Shown piece after piece: positions 37,111 through 49,539 of a DNA stretch of 64,000 bases. Where the stretch lies: contig NC_077242.1 of assembly GCF_947179165.1 (NCBI RefSeq), forward strand, positions 27,104,097 through 27,168,096. The letters are read 5' to 3'. Numbering within the stretch: position 1 is the first letter of the stretch; every line of letters begins with the position of its first letter. The notes beneath the pieces were generated by a model. It worked only from the letters and a program-made list of their open reading frames with translations, made no database searches and was not told the DNA's origin. This DNA is from Solanum dulcamara (taxonomy: Eukaryota; Streptophyta; Magnoliopsida; Solanales; Solanaceae). A program made the translations under genes and the position numbers.

Positions 37111-37359
37111 TGCACCCTTTTGATTGGCCTTAAGGTATGAGATGAATCGAACCTTAGGCAAAGTTGGACTACCCATCCACTCAATAATTGGCTCATAAGA
37201 AAATTAAAACTTGACGACTCTGGTTCTAAAGTCGACTGAGGCATAAGAGGCATGAAGTCAGTCCATAGCTAGAATGACATCTAAATCTACCATGTCTAAC
37301 TCAACTAAGTTTGGGGTGGTGTGTTTATGGTATATTGAAACTGTGCAATTTTTATAGAC

Positions 37360-37570
37360 TTTTTCAGCTAGAATGGACTTACCAACAGGAGTAGAAACAC
37401 TTTTTCTAAAAGATGTTCGGGTTGAATCCTAAACTTCACAACTATATATGAAGTCACAAAGGACAAAGTGGAACCCATATCAAGTAAAGAATATATATCA
37501 AGAGAAAGGACTTTAAGCATACAAGTAACGACATCTGGCGAGTTCTCCTGATCTTGGTGATTAGCCATGG
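37360..37570 (-). pseudogene. G5 protease
   Basis: It reads SPDVVTCMLKVLSLDIYSLL, with the active site changed to DMGSTLSFVTSYIVVKF (Asp-Ser/Thr-Gly expected). It is in the normal place between gag and polymerase, and inactive. Confidence 0.65.
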
Positions 37571-37599
37571 CGTATAGACAGTTTGGACCTCCGTCTATC

Positions 37600-38617
37600 T
37601 CAGAAGTAATACTCTCTTGGGCCGCTCTACCTGATGGTGCTACTAATGATAATTGGGCTTTATTACACAGTTAATCTGCTTTCCTATTGGAAAATCTTTT
37701 AGAAAGTGACATGTTTCTCCACATTTGTAGCAATCATTCAAACTAATAAGACACTTCTCCAGATGGGGCCTACCACACACACTTGCGATTGTGAGCTCTA
37801 AGCTCTGAAATTCTGAGGCTTCTTATCATTTCTGTTTCGCGGTGCAGGTGCACTGGCTGATGATGGTGCAGGTCTAACAAATCATTGCTAAAAAAATAGA
37901 CGGTTACCATTTCTAGTCCCCTGCTTGTCGGACTCATAGTTTGCTATCTTATCCCTTTTATTGCGAAACTCTTCCTTGTCCTTCAACATATTTTCCTTAA
38001 CATGCTACACATGAATCATCAGTCTAGCTATATCTATGTCTCTAATCAGCATAGCTACCTTACCCTCTTTGCTCGACGGATGGGAGACTTCCAACACGAA
38101 CAAGCTCATCTTGCTCCTCATTTCCGCCACCTTTTTTGGAGCATAGCAAGACAGCTGGGTGAACTTGAAGTTGTACTCTTGCACACTCATAGAATCTTGT
38201 TTCTAGTTAAGGAATTCAACTAGTCAAACCACACTCTTGCAACACCTTTGAGCTGATAGGAATCTAACTCAACATGAACTGCATCAGTATACGCATAATC
38301 TGAAACACCTTTTGCAGCTCATACACAAAGTTCTCTGGATCCTCATTGAGTGCAGACCCAGTAAACTCTAATGGGTTCATCCAAAAGAACTCGCGAACTC
38401 TGGAAGTATTTGGAGCATCCTGCCATCCTTCTCCCTGTTAGTCAACCTATTTTTTCATATCCTGAGCTAACATCTAAATGGCATTGCGGAATTCAGCATT
38501 AGTAACTTCAGCCAGTGGTGGTTGTTCAAAGGCACAATTAGACCTCTTGGCCCTTCGAGAACTTGGGGCTCTTACTGGTTTCTATTCTGTCTGGTGGGAT
38601 GTCCAACTGCTCTTGTT
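37600..38617 (-). pseudogene. G5 gag, broken
   Basis: A possible start reads MPLTRAVGHPTRQNRN at 38,617. The capsid part has a deletion and stops. SMSVQEYNFKFTQLSCYAPK and MLIRDIDIARLMIHV are readable at 38,190-38,005. Remnants of the zinc-knuckle region are near 37,720-37,790. Confidence 0.6.
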
Positions 38618-38842
38618 AGAGGCATGATCTGTAACACGTAAACACACGAATTTAGAAGGAGATTTTATAGAGTTAAACACCATACACGAACTAGAGTACG
38701 AAAGAAGTGGAATAATTTCCTAAAAGTCGTGTAGCCTCGCTATTATAGATGCGGTGCGCTTCACACTGACAAGAAGGACTCTATTAGACTTGAATTCATA
38801 GACATCCTAGTACTCTTAATCCCTAGGCTCTGATACCAAACT

Positions 38843-40977
38843 TATCATGCTCCGAGCCTACACCTTAAGCATGGACGGCACTAGCTAACCCTTGGCCTAG
38901 CTAACTCACTATGCGAAAGACTTAACTTATAAAAGACACTACTCAGGTGGGCATATATATGAATATAAATGCAACTTCTCAAATTTAAAGTCTCAAAATA
39001 ATTGAATGTAATATAACTCAAAGATGTTTAGAACATGAAATCAAATGATAAAACTAATTAAACTCAAACTCTGACTGACTAGTCTACGAACCCTCTAACT
39101 CTTACTCTAAAATAGGTACCGGGACAAGGCCATAGCTACCTCAAATTAAAATGTTAATGCTAAAAAATAATATGGAAGTAAAGAATCCAAAGCACCTCTG
39201 ATTGTAAAGAGGTCTCACTGATCTTAATGGTGTGCCGGTTGATGATCTTTAACACGTGTGTCTGCATCATGAAAAGATGTAGTATCGAATGACATTAGTA
39301 CATAGAATATACGATATGTAAAATAACTAAAAGAAAACTTACTCAACTCAAGAAAACTCAACTTTGAAAATAGCTCAACTCAATAAAGCATGAAGCATGT
39401 GTAAAACAGTGCTTTAAAAGATATGACATAGTAAATTCAACTCATTACATAAAAATATAATACTTTTTTTTTCTTGGGGAGCTTCTCTAACTGACAACCA
39501 CCACTATGAGCTTCGTGATGATACAATATTTTGCCCACATTACCAAAGCAATCATATACCTTTCCAGGATATGGGACAATGGATCCATCTTATGATCCTT
39601 TTTAGAGGCAATGAGGAGTCGCCCGACTTTTCATACGATCCTATCCTACGCTGTCTACGTAATTTAAGAAACTAGAGTTATTCATTCTCGTCTAACTCGG
39701 TGCTCAGTACTACTTACAAAATATGAAATATAATGCTCATACTAAACTGTGAGTAAAACTCAAAATACTTCTTTTAGCTTTCTAATATCTTTAACTCATA
39801 CTTATCAAACTTCTTTCTCAAAATCACGCCCAAAATACTGTTTATGCTCAATACTTTAAATCATTTAGACTTAATAAAAATCATTCTTAAAATCCGTGAA
39901 ACAAAGACTTCATAAATTCAAGTACTAAATCATGCTCAAAACTTCTTTCTTAATAAAGACACGAAATGTATCATTCTTTAACTCAAAATAATGCATAAAT
40001 AATTAATGCAAACTCAACTAGGGTTCAAGTGAATACAAACATGAACACTTATCTCAAGAACTCAACTCATGATAACTATCAAAGTATATTTGAATATATA
40101 CAAGAATTTGGTAGAATTTATACATATTACCCAAGAATTTACTTGATCGAAATTGAAACTCAATACTCAAAACTCAACTTGATTGTATGAAGATGTAGGG
40201 CACGAGGACAAACTTAGCACAACATTATGATAACCTTACATACATGAAACGAAGATTATCTAACAAAACTTGAAACTCTGGCTTGAAACTCTTGAACCCT
40301 AGCTTCTCTTTTTGTCCTCAATCCTTGCTCTCAAAATATTCTAAGTAATAATGAGAGAAAAGGCACACTGAGTACTGATAAGGGACTGATTTTAGTCCCA
40401 AAATGGCTTGAGTTTATTTGAAAAAGGTGGAAAAGACCAAACTATCCCTCATTAAAATTGACTCTGGCCGTGTACAGGGACTTCTACGGACTGTTGGACT
40501 TTCTAAGGATCGTAGAAGACCGGTCATGGAACCTAAGTACAATTTCGAAGCTTACTGGTCAAGGTTTGTTGGGCTTACGACCAAGCTTCTACTGGTCGTA
40601 GAAGACCACTCGTAGGATTCTATGGAGGCTGGGCTTGGGGTCTACGGAGTTCTTTTCTATGGCTCATAACATTTCGTATGGATCGTGAGACCCATTCGTA
40701 GGAATTTTATGCACTTTCCAATAGCTAGTGGAATATGACACTAAAGTCTATGATGATTTCTACATGTCATAAGACTTTTTTACTGGTCGTAACAAGGCTC
40801 GTAGAAAGGGCCCTAAAGACATGAAATTTTGGGTAAGTTTTGGGGGTTCTACTAGCCCTTTCTACGGTTCATAGAAAACTCTACTAGTCGTAGAGTTGGG
40901 TTTGACAACTTACTTTCTTCAAATTTTTCTCTTGATTCTTGGAATTCATCAAAGTTAAAATAGTACGGGGTGTTACA
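38843..40977 (-). repeat. G5 5' LTR (2135 bp)
   Basis: On the minus strand it begins TGTAACACCCC at 40977 and ends GCATGATA at 38843 just before the primer binding site. The part near 40,470-40,920 is rich in GGTCGTAGAAGACC-type inverted motifs. Confidence 0.75.
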
Positions 40978-43480
40978 GTTCCTCTTGAAAATTGCATATT
41001 CTATGTAGTGGTGCATCAGAGTCTTGTCTAATCAAATGATACACTTTACTAGAAAAATGTCCATGAATTCTTGTTTTCCAAAAAGCTTGTCAAACATATT
41101 AAATTGACAATCTTTCTATTCTTCCATGCACCAAGTATATTTTATAGGGATACCAATTTTAAAAATTTATCAAACACATTTTAGATTTTCTAGAAAATAC
41201 TTAATTATTTGTAGATAATTTCTTCTTTTTTCTATTACTAATCCTTCTTCTAATTCAAGTTGTATTGCTTTTTCTCTCCTCTTTTGTATTTCTTTTTCTC
41301 TCCCCAGTCTTCCTATTTTCAAACATACTTCATCGGCGAGCATGATTTATCTTTACCTCCCTTGTTCTGACAAAGATTTCTCCTTCGATGATGCTCGTTC
41401 TTAGATTAGATGGAAGCCTTGTTCTCATATCGAAAACCTGAATGAGTTTGATGGAAAAAACATCATAGAAGATAAATTACTTTATGGTGGAGGACTGTGG
41501 AAATGAGATGGAGCTACAGTTGGATTATAGTGGTGTCAAAATTGGGTTCATGACGGCATCCAAATTTTGATCTTAGGACTATGTACTTGGTGAAAAAATT
41601 TCTCGTCCCGTGTATTCATCTCTTTTTTATCGCAAATCTCAAAACTCTATTTTTGCTCTCAAATTTTTATGTAATATATCTGATTTGATAATTTTAATTT
41701 ATGAAATATAGAGTGTGCATTAATCATTGGGGTATGTTGTATGTATCTACAACTGCGGATGACTCTATGTTGTATGCATATCTAGAATAGTTTCCATTAA
41801 CGTGCATTACACGTGTATTCTATATTGATTAGTATAACTATTTTTAAAATACGTGCTAGGTAAAAATAAAATATAAAAAAGTGCAAGTTCAAAATGTGAA
41901 ATGTGGTCTTTTTTTAGTTTACATGAGAGGAAACCCCTCTATTATGACCAAAAAAGGGGTAGTACGAATAAATACTTATTGTGCATTATCAAAAAAGTTA
42001 CAACCCTTCAGAAAAGTCACAACTCATCGAAGAAGTTACAACCCTTAGGAAAAGTCACAACCCTTCAATGTAAAAAGGTGTTTGCTTTTAATATAAATAG
42101 ATAAATAAATATAAAATATAGAAGATATATAAAATTTGGTGTTTTAATTGGGGGTATTATAGTTATTTAATATTCAAGTTAGGGGGTATTTTTAGTTGGG
42201 GTATTATAGTAATACAAGATTAAAGTTAGGGAGTTCATCTTTATAAGTTATTATAGATAGATTATTGATATGATTAGATATAGATAAAGATGAGAGAAAC
42301 CCCTCTGTTTGTAGCCAACAAAGGGTAATATTTACTTGTGCTTATTGTGCCTTATCAGAAAAGTTACAACTTATCGAAGAAGTCACAATCCTTTGAAAAA
42401 GTCACAACTCTTCGAATAAGTCACAACCCTTCAATGTGCTAAGTTGATTGCATTTAATATAAATAAATAAACGAATATAAAATATAGAAGATATACAATA
42501 TTGAGTGTTTTAGTTGGAGGTATTATAGTAATTTAACATTCAAGTTAGACAGTTTAGTATAGATGGGTGTTCTTCCTCTCATTTTTTGTATATATTTTCA
42601 CTATATTTCGTCGTATGTGAGATAATACAATTTGTTGAGGAAGTTCATATAATCTATCGTGACTGTATTTATTGATACAACGAAATTAAATGAACCCATA
42701 CAACCTATACAAGCTGATAACAATTGAACGGTAGCTACGAATAAATACAAATAAAATTAGAGCAAATAATACAAGTGATACAAGCTGGTATGAATACACA
42801 TGAAATTAGAGTGAGTGAATACAAGTGATACAAGTTGTTAACAAGTGATATAGCAAAGCAAATGAATACAAGTGAAATTAGAATGAATGAATGTAGTTCC
42901 CTGTATTTTTATTGTTTGTGTCCTTGTATACACCATGATACAGGTCTTATTCATTGCGCGAATGAATTTAATTGATACACGTAGTATTTGTGCACAAACA
43001 AATGCAGTCGACACAAATTGTACTATTTGCGCGAATGAATAAACTAAATATAGGCGCCTGGCAACCGAATTATGCTACAAATGGTAATACTAAAACTGTA
43101 GTTACATTAGATAATTAGCGCGCTCCCATGCTATAGTGGTTTAAGTAGCCCTAGTTGAGTCTGGTATTATTAAATTTCTGAAGTTGAATTCTGCTTAAGA
43201 AATTTGTGATCTAGCAAGCCTCGACGAGCAACGCATATGATATTGCTCCTATTATGATAGAAAATGAAAGTGTTTAAGCTTGAACAACTTGCTAAAGTTT
43301 GAGAGAGTTTTCTTTGAAGATCACAAAGAAAAAAGAGATACGCTATTTCTAATTATTATCATGTATGTTTAGGTGAAGTTAAATTGTGATATTAGTTAAA
43401 TTATCGATCATATGACTTACAATCAAGATAATATTAATAGTTCTAAATCAAATTAATGGTTTAATGTGATGAAATGCGTT
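40978..43480. other. Intergenic region without supported gene
   Basis: It is AT-rich sequence with short low-complexity stretches (for example GAATACAAGTGA repeats near 42,730-42,890). One 366-bp-period tandem repeat is listed separately. No coding frame with recognisable product is seen. Confidence 0.6.
41923..42565. repeat. Tandem repeat, period 366 bp, two copies with internal CACAACCCTTC array
   Basis: AAACCCCTCT recurs at 41931-41940 and 42297-42306. Each copy continues with four or five repeats of about 20 bp (AAGTCACAACCCTTCGAAA type), then TTAATATAAATA and a GGTATTATAGTAATTTAA segment. The second copy is somewhat shortened. Confidence 0.7.
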
Positions 43481-43599
43481 TATGGTATAGTGTCTGGGAC
43501 ATTTTTGTGTCCTACCTGAAGGTAAACATCGTGGAGATATTGATCCATATAAGGCCTAATTGATAGTAAAAGACTTCATCCAGCAAAAACGGAATAGAT

Positions 43600-43870
43600 T
43601 CTAGACCTTTTCACCGCTATCCATTAAAAACACCTTCAAAATCATCACAACACTGGTGACTCATTTTGACCTCGAGCTTCACCAGATAAATGTCAAGACC
43701 ATTTTTCGGAGAATTGTCCACCTTGAAGGTTTCAATGAACAAGTCCATTCATGGACTGAAGCAAGCCTTTCATCAGTGGTATCTCAAGTCTGAAAGGTTA
43801 TGAGATACGTTTGGTTTCATGGAGAATAAGCTTGATGAATGCATCTAATGGACACCATACAGATTGTCCC
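43600..43870 (+). pseudogene. Ty1/copia reverse transcriptase scrap
   Basis: The plus strand reads LVTHFDLELHQINVKTIFRR, which corresponds to the copia motif around the first palm Asp (D-V-K-T-A-F in the family, the Asp here Asn). After a shift, KSIHGLKQAFHQWYLKSERL and FGFMENKLDECI follow, the usual Y-G-L-K-Q-A region. It is about 90 codons with a stop and a shift, just downstream of the 3' end of the minus-strand gene. No LTRs were found around it. Confidence 0.7.
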
Positions 43871-44022
43871 TTCGTGCATATGTTAATTCTCTTCAGATTA
43901 ACTTAAATGTATAATTGGGAACTATTGGTGTTCTGCTGTTACATTACTTGTTTATAACGCACACGGATACATTTCAGAGAGAGTATGGTTCTTGAAACCT
44001 GAGTGAGCTCCTAACCACTTTA

Positions 44023-47000
44023 TCATTCCTCGTCTGTCAATGGATTCTCCACCTCACTCTCGCTACTTGAATCATCATTATCTGCAATTGAGGCCCAAAC
44101 TTTTGAACCAGAATTTTCATGAAGGCTATACTTGAGGAACTTCACCCTGCTTTTGTGTTCTGAATCTCTTCCTTTGCGCTTTCTTTTTTCAGGTTCAGCT
44201 GATTGCATTGTATGGGCAGCAGAAACAAAGGCAGCACTAGCAGATTCATTCATCTTTTCATCACCTTCTTCCTCATCTTCTTCTCCCTTGTTATCTATGT
44301 AGAACATAATATCATTGCCCAGTTTTTTCTTGCCATCTTTCAAAGCTGGTTGTCCAAAGCCCTCCGTCATACTATCAAGCAGCAATTTAGCTCGGGTTTT
44401 TGACATATTATTGTCAAAGATTCTTATCCCACCGTTTTCAATGTTAAGAATCCACCCTGTAATATTCAAGCCAATAGCAATTCTGATGCATGTTTACCGG
44501 TATAACATAACTGGCCAATCCTAACTTGGTAGTTAGTGTCGAACTGTGTGATAAAAAGGTATTCAATTTACTTACTCAATAATGTAGCAGGGGATGAACT
44601 ACTTGGTTCACTAGCTTTGTCTTCTGTACCAATCTCACTTCTGATCCACTTGATTGTCAGAGAAGGTAAACTAGAACCAGAAAAGGCATTTGTGTAAGAA
44701 GTTGCTTTCGTCTGGCCCTTCTGTTTTCTGCAGACAAAGAAACAGTCAATCAAATTTCAGCATCTCCAAAAGAACTTAGAGCATGATGCCCGAGCTTTCC
44801 TACCTATTCAACTCTATAGCTTCACCAGTAACTAACAGTCTTGCCATGATAATACTTTTCACATGCTTGGCAGAGAGCTGATCCATTTGCTCAGGCTTTA
44901 AGAAAGAATATTCCACCAGTACCACGGCATCATAGAGTATCTTTCTTAAGCACCTCTCATCGTCTGAATTCTGCAGCAGAATAGGAGGTGAAAATATGAG
45001 AAAAGTCCACTGAATCCTCAAAATATAACAAAAGCATAATTAGGGAAACTTCTACTTGAAGCCTATGACACACTAGAGTCATCTAATGCGCAATTTAAAA
45101 GCATTTAGTATATTCAGAACATTATTCTACAAAGTATTTTCTGCCAAAAGAAACTAAAAACAATCCAGAGAATTCTTCCCCTAAAAGCTAGGATATTAAG
45201 CTGAAAAAGTCACTTACTACGAGAGGGTTCAAAAGACTCAAAGACAGTGGGCCCCAGTGGCCAAGTTAGTTAAAAGGGAGATTTAGTTGTGTAGTCCATT
45301 ATAAAGTTACTTTTAGTTATATCTCTTCTCCTACGAGAGATCAGCAAAAAATAACACGAGAAATATAAAAAATAACACGAGATCTTTGTACGGTCATTTC
45401 CTTTTAGTCAATTGTGTGTGGGTATGGGAGATCATTTCCTCGAGTTTAAACTCTGGCCACATTAATCAAACCTCTCGAGATGCTTTGCACATATTTTAGC
45501 TCTTACAATTTGAGTAAAGCTAAAGAACAGTGGTGAAGTGAGCTCAAACTGTGACCGAGGCACATGTTCGAACATATCGAAAAGCTGTTTTGCACAGGTT
45601 TAACTCTTATTGTTTATCAAAAAAAGAAAGAGAGAAAAGGACTCAAAGACAGTGGGGCTAAGATATCTAACCAGTAAGGAGGCTGTTGGTAAAGATGGCT
45701 CCAGCAGCATCATTAAAAGGGTCTCTGAATTCATCAAAGGAAAACTTAGTATAGTTTGAAAATGACAAAATTATAGAGAAAAATGTAATACAGAGATGTC
45801 AAACAGGTAAGCAAACAGAATTCATGAAATATGGATGAGTAAAACCAACATAAGGAATTAAATTCAGAGACAAATGGAACAACAAATTCAACAAGCAACG
45901 TCAATGGATCAAGAACAACTCTCTATCTATTCCTTCTCCATCTTATACATTGTATTATGCTTAAGGATAAAATAGAATATGGTAAAGCTATTATTCCTCT
46001 TTGTTATGGAAGCATTAAGCAGGCTAGTAGCAGGAAGATCCATTGGGGGGTTGAAGTAGCAGATGAAGAGAGGTAGAACAGTCACTCTAATCTGATGATA
46101 CTTTAATACTTTGTAAAACTATGATTTGATTATTTGAGGTTATGTCAAGATTATTTATCACCGTATGGAAGTATGAGTGATACTAGTGAAGAAAGTGCTG
46201 AAGATTTATACTTCTTCATGGATTTGTGGATTACAGTGGCAACAATTATCCAACATCCATAACATTCTCGGTGCTACCACTTGGGGAAATCTTAAAATTG
46301 AATGATTTCTGGCAGCCAGAAGTTAACAAAGTTGTGAAAAGGTTGAGCGGCTACGAAAAAAAATATTGATTTAAGGAAAAAAGTACCTTATCAAGGACTC
46401 TTCGAAGGAAAATAGCATTGCTCAAATCTACATTATCTACTATACCCATGTACTCCCTCCACTCCAATTTAGGTGACATAGTTTGACTTGGTACAGAGTT
46501 TAATAAAGGAAGGAAGAATTTCAAAACTTAGGGTCTTAAACATACCATAACATTTGGGTGGTTATGAGAAGTGTTGTAAAAGGCATGCTTAAGCCCTAAA
46601 GCGAGGCTCAAAACGTGTTGAACGCTTCGCCTCATTTAATGTGAACTCAATGTCATCATCAAGGCTCCAAGGAATACTTTTCCTTACCAATGAACCTCTT
46701 CTGAAGATGCGACACTAAACAATTGATATTTCACTTTATCATAATTATTTTTCAATTTCTTTGTCATTCATGCTTATAAATTGTTAGTCTTGAACTAAAC
46801 ATATATATTTGTATTTTGTCTCCCCTTGTGCCTTTTCTCATTAAAGCCCACACTTTATTTATGCTTAAAGCCCCCAAAAAACCTTATAACTTTTTTGCAC
46901 TTTTTGCTTTTGTAACACTAGTTATGAGACGTCTGAAAACTTATGGTCTTAAATGTGTTGTAATGATTGTGTGGCCATAAACGTTTCTCATTAGGGATAA

Positions 47001-49539
47001 AATGACAATTAAAGTTAAATTGTTTCCAATTATAGAAATATGTCAAAACTTTTTTTTATACATAATAGTGGTGTCCATACCAACTTGCATGCGCCTCGAC
47101 GTATTCTATGCAATACCTGTTCCCACCGGCACAGGTAACGAGCAACTCTATCCACCAAGGTTTGGGAAAAAATCACCTAATGTTTTTGTCTCTATCAGGG
47201 AAAATATGTCTTTCTTTTTGGAATTGACAAATAAGAAAAGAATGTCCTTACCAAACAAATCCAACTTAATAAAACCAACATTTTAATTATGTTTTGAGCT
47301 TAAAGACCCTATAAACCTTGGCGCCCACACACGCTTCCTCTCTGCCAACAATAGGATGGTACGAAGTCAACAAGGCAAAAGTCATTTACTGTGAGTTCGT
47401 ACTATTAAAAAGAGAGAATATGAGATTTCCATAAAGACAAAACGGATATTAGATAATCATTCTGTAAATATTTTTGACACCATTTGGTTTATCATAATAA
47501 AATGATCTTACCAATTAAAAGAGATATCGACTTATAAAAAGATGGTAAAGTTATGTCTCCATTACGCTTGGGAGTGAAGTCAACTAGAGATCCCTTACAA
47601 GGAGTCGGTTATCCTTCTCTACTTTCACAACCATGCAACAAAGTGAACCATATACCATACAAGACAAGTTAGATTATCCTGGCCTATTTTTGCTGTGATG
47701 CAACAAAGCATCAGGGTGAAAGAGAGAATCCACAAGAAAAAAAGCACAGAATTCGCAAAACAGGATGTAATGACTTATTCTTTAAGCTAATGTAGCTGAA
47801 AAATGTACTTAGAAATGACATAGGATGAAGTGGAGAAAGAGTTTCACAAAGAACAATGGTAATCCCACACCACTCATCAAGAAGTTCAGCAACTTAGCCA
47901 CCAAAGCAAAACAAAAGAAGAAGAATATCAAATGGCATAAGATGAAGTGGAGAAAAGGTTTCACAAAGAAATCCCACACCACTTATCAAGAAGTTCAGCA
48001 GCTTAGCCACCAAAGGAAAACAAAAGAAGAAGAAAATGTCCCTGGGTGATTGTTCATAAAGAAAGAGTAACGGCAGCATAAAAAATTCATACTGGACATA
48101 ATGCATGATCAAGCTATCCTAATATAATATCCTTACAAGAAAAGGCAATTTATGTGTTTTCCCCATTACATAGGCACAGATTGTATGACCATCCAAAATG
48201 TACTATTTCAAATGACCACTACATTCATATTTATGATCATCAATTGGCACCACCAGAGCCATCAGAAATATAACTCCCAAACAATTCTAAGGCAATGAAC
48301 TCACAGATCCAAGGATGACAGCATTTAATCAGAACAGAAACACATAGAAAAAAGTGTTCATACGAAGGAGTATCTGCATTAATAGAAATTATATAACACG
48401 TTTCTAATTTCTCAGAAGTTAGGTGCACAGTCACTTCACAGACATCTTGTGATTTGAACTGTCCAAAGAGGTAAATTTGCCTGTTATTAAATCACTAACA
48501 TCACAATTGCTGGTTTTTGAGAAGATTGGGTATAATTTGTCACTTTGGTAGGCAGTCACTGGGCCCTTTACCAAAAATTTCCACGTTTCAACAACAATGA
48601 AAAGAAAAATAAATTATACAGAGAGTAATACTGTGATTCGGAAGGTGTACCGCATATGAGGTTGAAAAGTCAAACACTTCCCAGATTGTGCAAACTTCAA
48701 AAGAAAAGCAATTTCAATCATAGACACTAACCGAAGAAGTATGGATTCTGAAGCCCAGTGATGGAAGCAATCATCCATGCCCTCAAGTCGTCCTGTAATT
48801 CTTTTCGGGAACCATCCTCCAGAAACCTCAAGCATAACTTCAAAAAAAATGCCTCCGCAATCACACAACCAGCCAATGCACTCAACTCAGACCCTTCAGC
48901 ATTAACCCTTTCAACAGTCTCATCAGTAAGAAGTGGAAAAAAAGCTCTCATGCATCCAATATCCCCAGTATCTTCCACTCTATTATCCCACATCCAAACA
49001 GTCACTAACTCCCTCACTGGCCTAAGGAAGCCCTTTGAAACTTCGCATCTATTCTCTACACCCTCACAGCATACATTAACATACCCAAGAATTGAATGAA
49101 CCAATCCGTTTACCTCTCTCACAAATTTCTTCTCTTTCTTAGCTTTCTGCTCAAAACCTTTCAAACCCATTGCCAACCTAAACACATTATACATAACAGG
49201 TGCAATTAACGCAATGCTTTTAAAGGGATCACATGAAGCAGAACAAGATGCTATAAGCTGAAACAAATCCTTTATGGCTGCAAGCCTTTTGAAAGGGTCA
49301 TTTTCTGTGGAGCTGAAACCTCGATAAAGTAGAGCTGAGTAAACCCAGATAGCTTCAAAAGGCGGGTCGACGCTACATTGTAGTAATTCGTCGAAATTTG
49401 AACTCAAAGATGACAACTTGTCAGAGTCTGGCGAGTCCAATAAGTCTTGAATTAGATTGTTTAGTATAATTTCGTGTTTATGGCCTACGAGATTATTGGA
49501 AAATTGATGTTTTAATGTTTCCATAGGAGTTGAAACCAT
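44023..49539 (-). CDS. Conserved plant protein of unknown function, 4 exons, 517 codons
   Basis: Exons on the minus strand are 49539-48732, 44963-44804, 44727-44576 and 44456-44023, with stop TGA at 44025-44023. All introns are GT-AG and the phases (1, 2, 1) close, giving 517 residues. Exon 2 uses the acceptor before ACGATGAG; the CAG eight bases upstream would break the frame. Residues 1-269 are largely helical-looking and leucine-rich, with FEAIWVYSALLYRG and NVFRLAMGLKGFEQKAKKEK, perhaps an ARM/HEAT-like fold (inference). The C-terminal part is acidic (EEDEEEGDEKMNES), has a basic cluster KRKRKGRDSEHK that could be a nuclear signal, and ends in an acidic tail SSSESEVENPLTDEE. I do not recognise the family function. 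It is divergent from the canopy-like gene, 354 bp between the ancestral start codons, and its promoter copy is complete. Confidence 0.85.
46451..47055. mobile_element. Stowaway-like 'CTCCCTCC' MITE, interrupted, right end degraded
   Basis: It starts TACTCCCTCCACTCC, the usual start of a common plant MITE type, and continues with GACATAGTTTGACTTGG. It resumes after the inner MITE with a segment like TTAAAGTTAAATTGTTTCC and ATAGAAATATGTCA. The right terminal repeat is not recognisable. Confidence 0.6.
46570..46920. mobile_element. Mutator-type MITE with perfect 9-bp target duplication
   Basis: Inverted ends AGTGTTGTAAAAG and (reverse) TAGTGTTACAAAAG enclose about 350 bp. GTTATGAGA stands on both sides (46561-46569 and 46921-46929). 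Nine-base duplications are typical of Mutator-like elements. It has no coding capacity. Confidence 0.7.
47815..48050. repeat. Tandem duplication, period 117 bp, in intron 1
   Basis: GATGAAGTGGAGAAA recurs at 47824 and 47941; the copies share ATCCCACACCACT, AAGAAGTTCAGCA and AACAAAAGAAGAAGAA. A few substitutions and a short indel distinguish them. Confidence 0.8.

Larger units (their letters stand above)
35385..40977 (-). mobile_element. Ty3/gypsy chromovirus G5, truncated in integrase
   Basis: On the minus strand it has a 5' LTR (38843-40977), primer binding site (TGGTATCAGAGCC near 38,830), gag, protease, reverse transcriptase, RNase H and just the first codons of integrase. It ends near 35,385 after an EAHSS motif, where Ogre-like sequence begins. 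The integrase, chromodomain tail and 3' LTR are missing. Its LTR starts TGTAACACCCCGTAC, different from the TGTAAGACCCC of G1-G4, and its proteins differ more from G1-G3 than those do from each other, so it is a separate family of the same lineage. Confidence 0.8.
44964..48731 (-). other. Intron 1 of the 517-codon gene (3.8 kb)
   Basis: The donor is G|GTTAGT at 48731 and the acceptor TTCAG at 44964. It contains a nested MITE pair (46,450-47,055) and a 117-bp tandem duplication (47,815-48,050). No further coding exon is needed: the frame passes directly from exon 1 to exon 2. Confidence 0.7.

Noticed and set aside
44964..44975. Acceptor CAG before AATTCAG as start of exon 2 of the 517-codon gene
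   Set aside because: With exon 1 ending in phase 1 it leads to a stop after a few codons; the next AG (44965-44964) keeps the frame.
47825..48049. 74-codon lysine-rich frame as a small gene
   Set aside because: It spans a tandem duplication inside an intron, and its basic composition comes from purine repeats.
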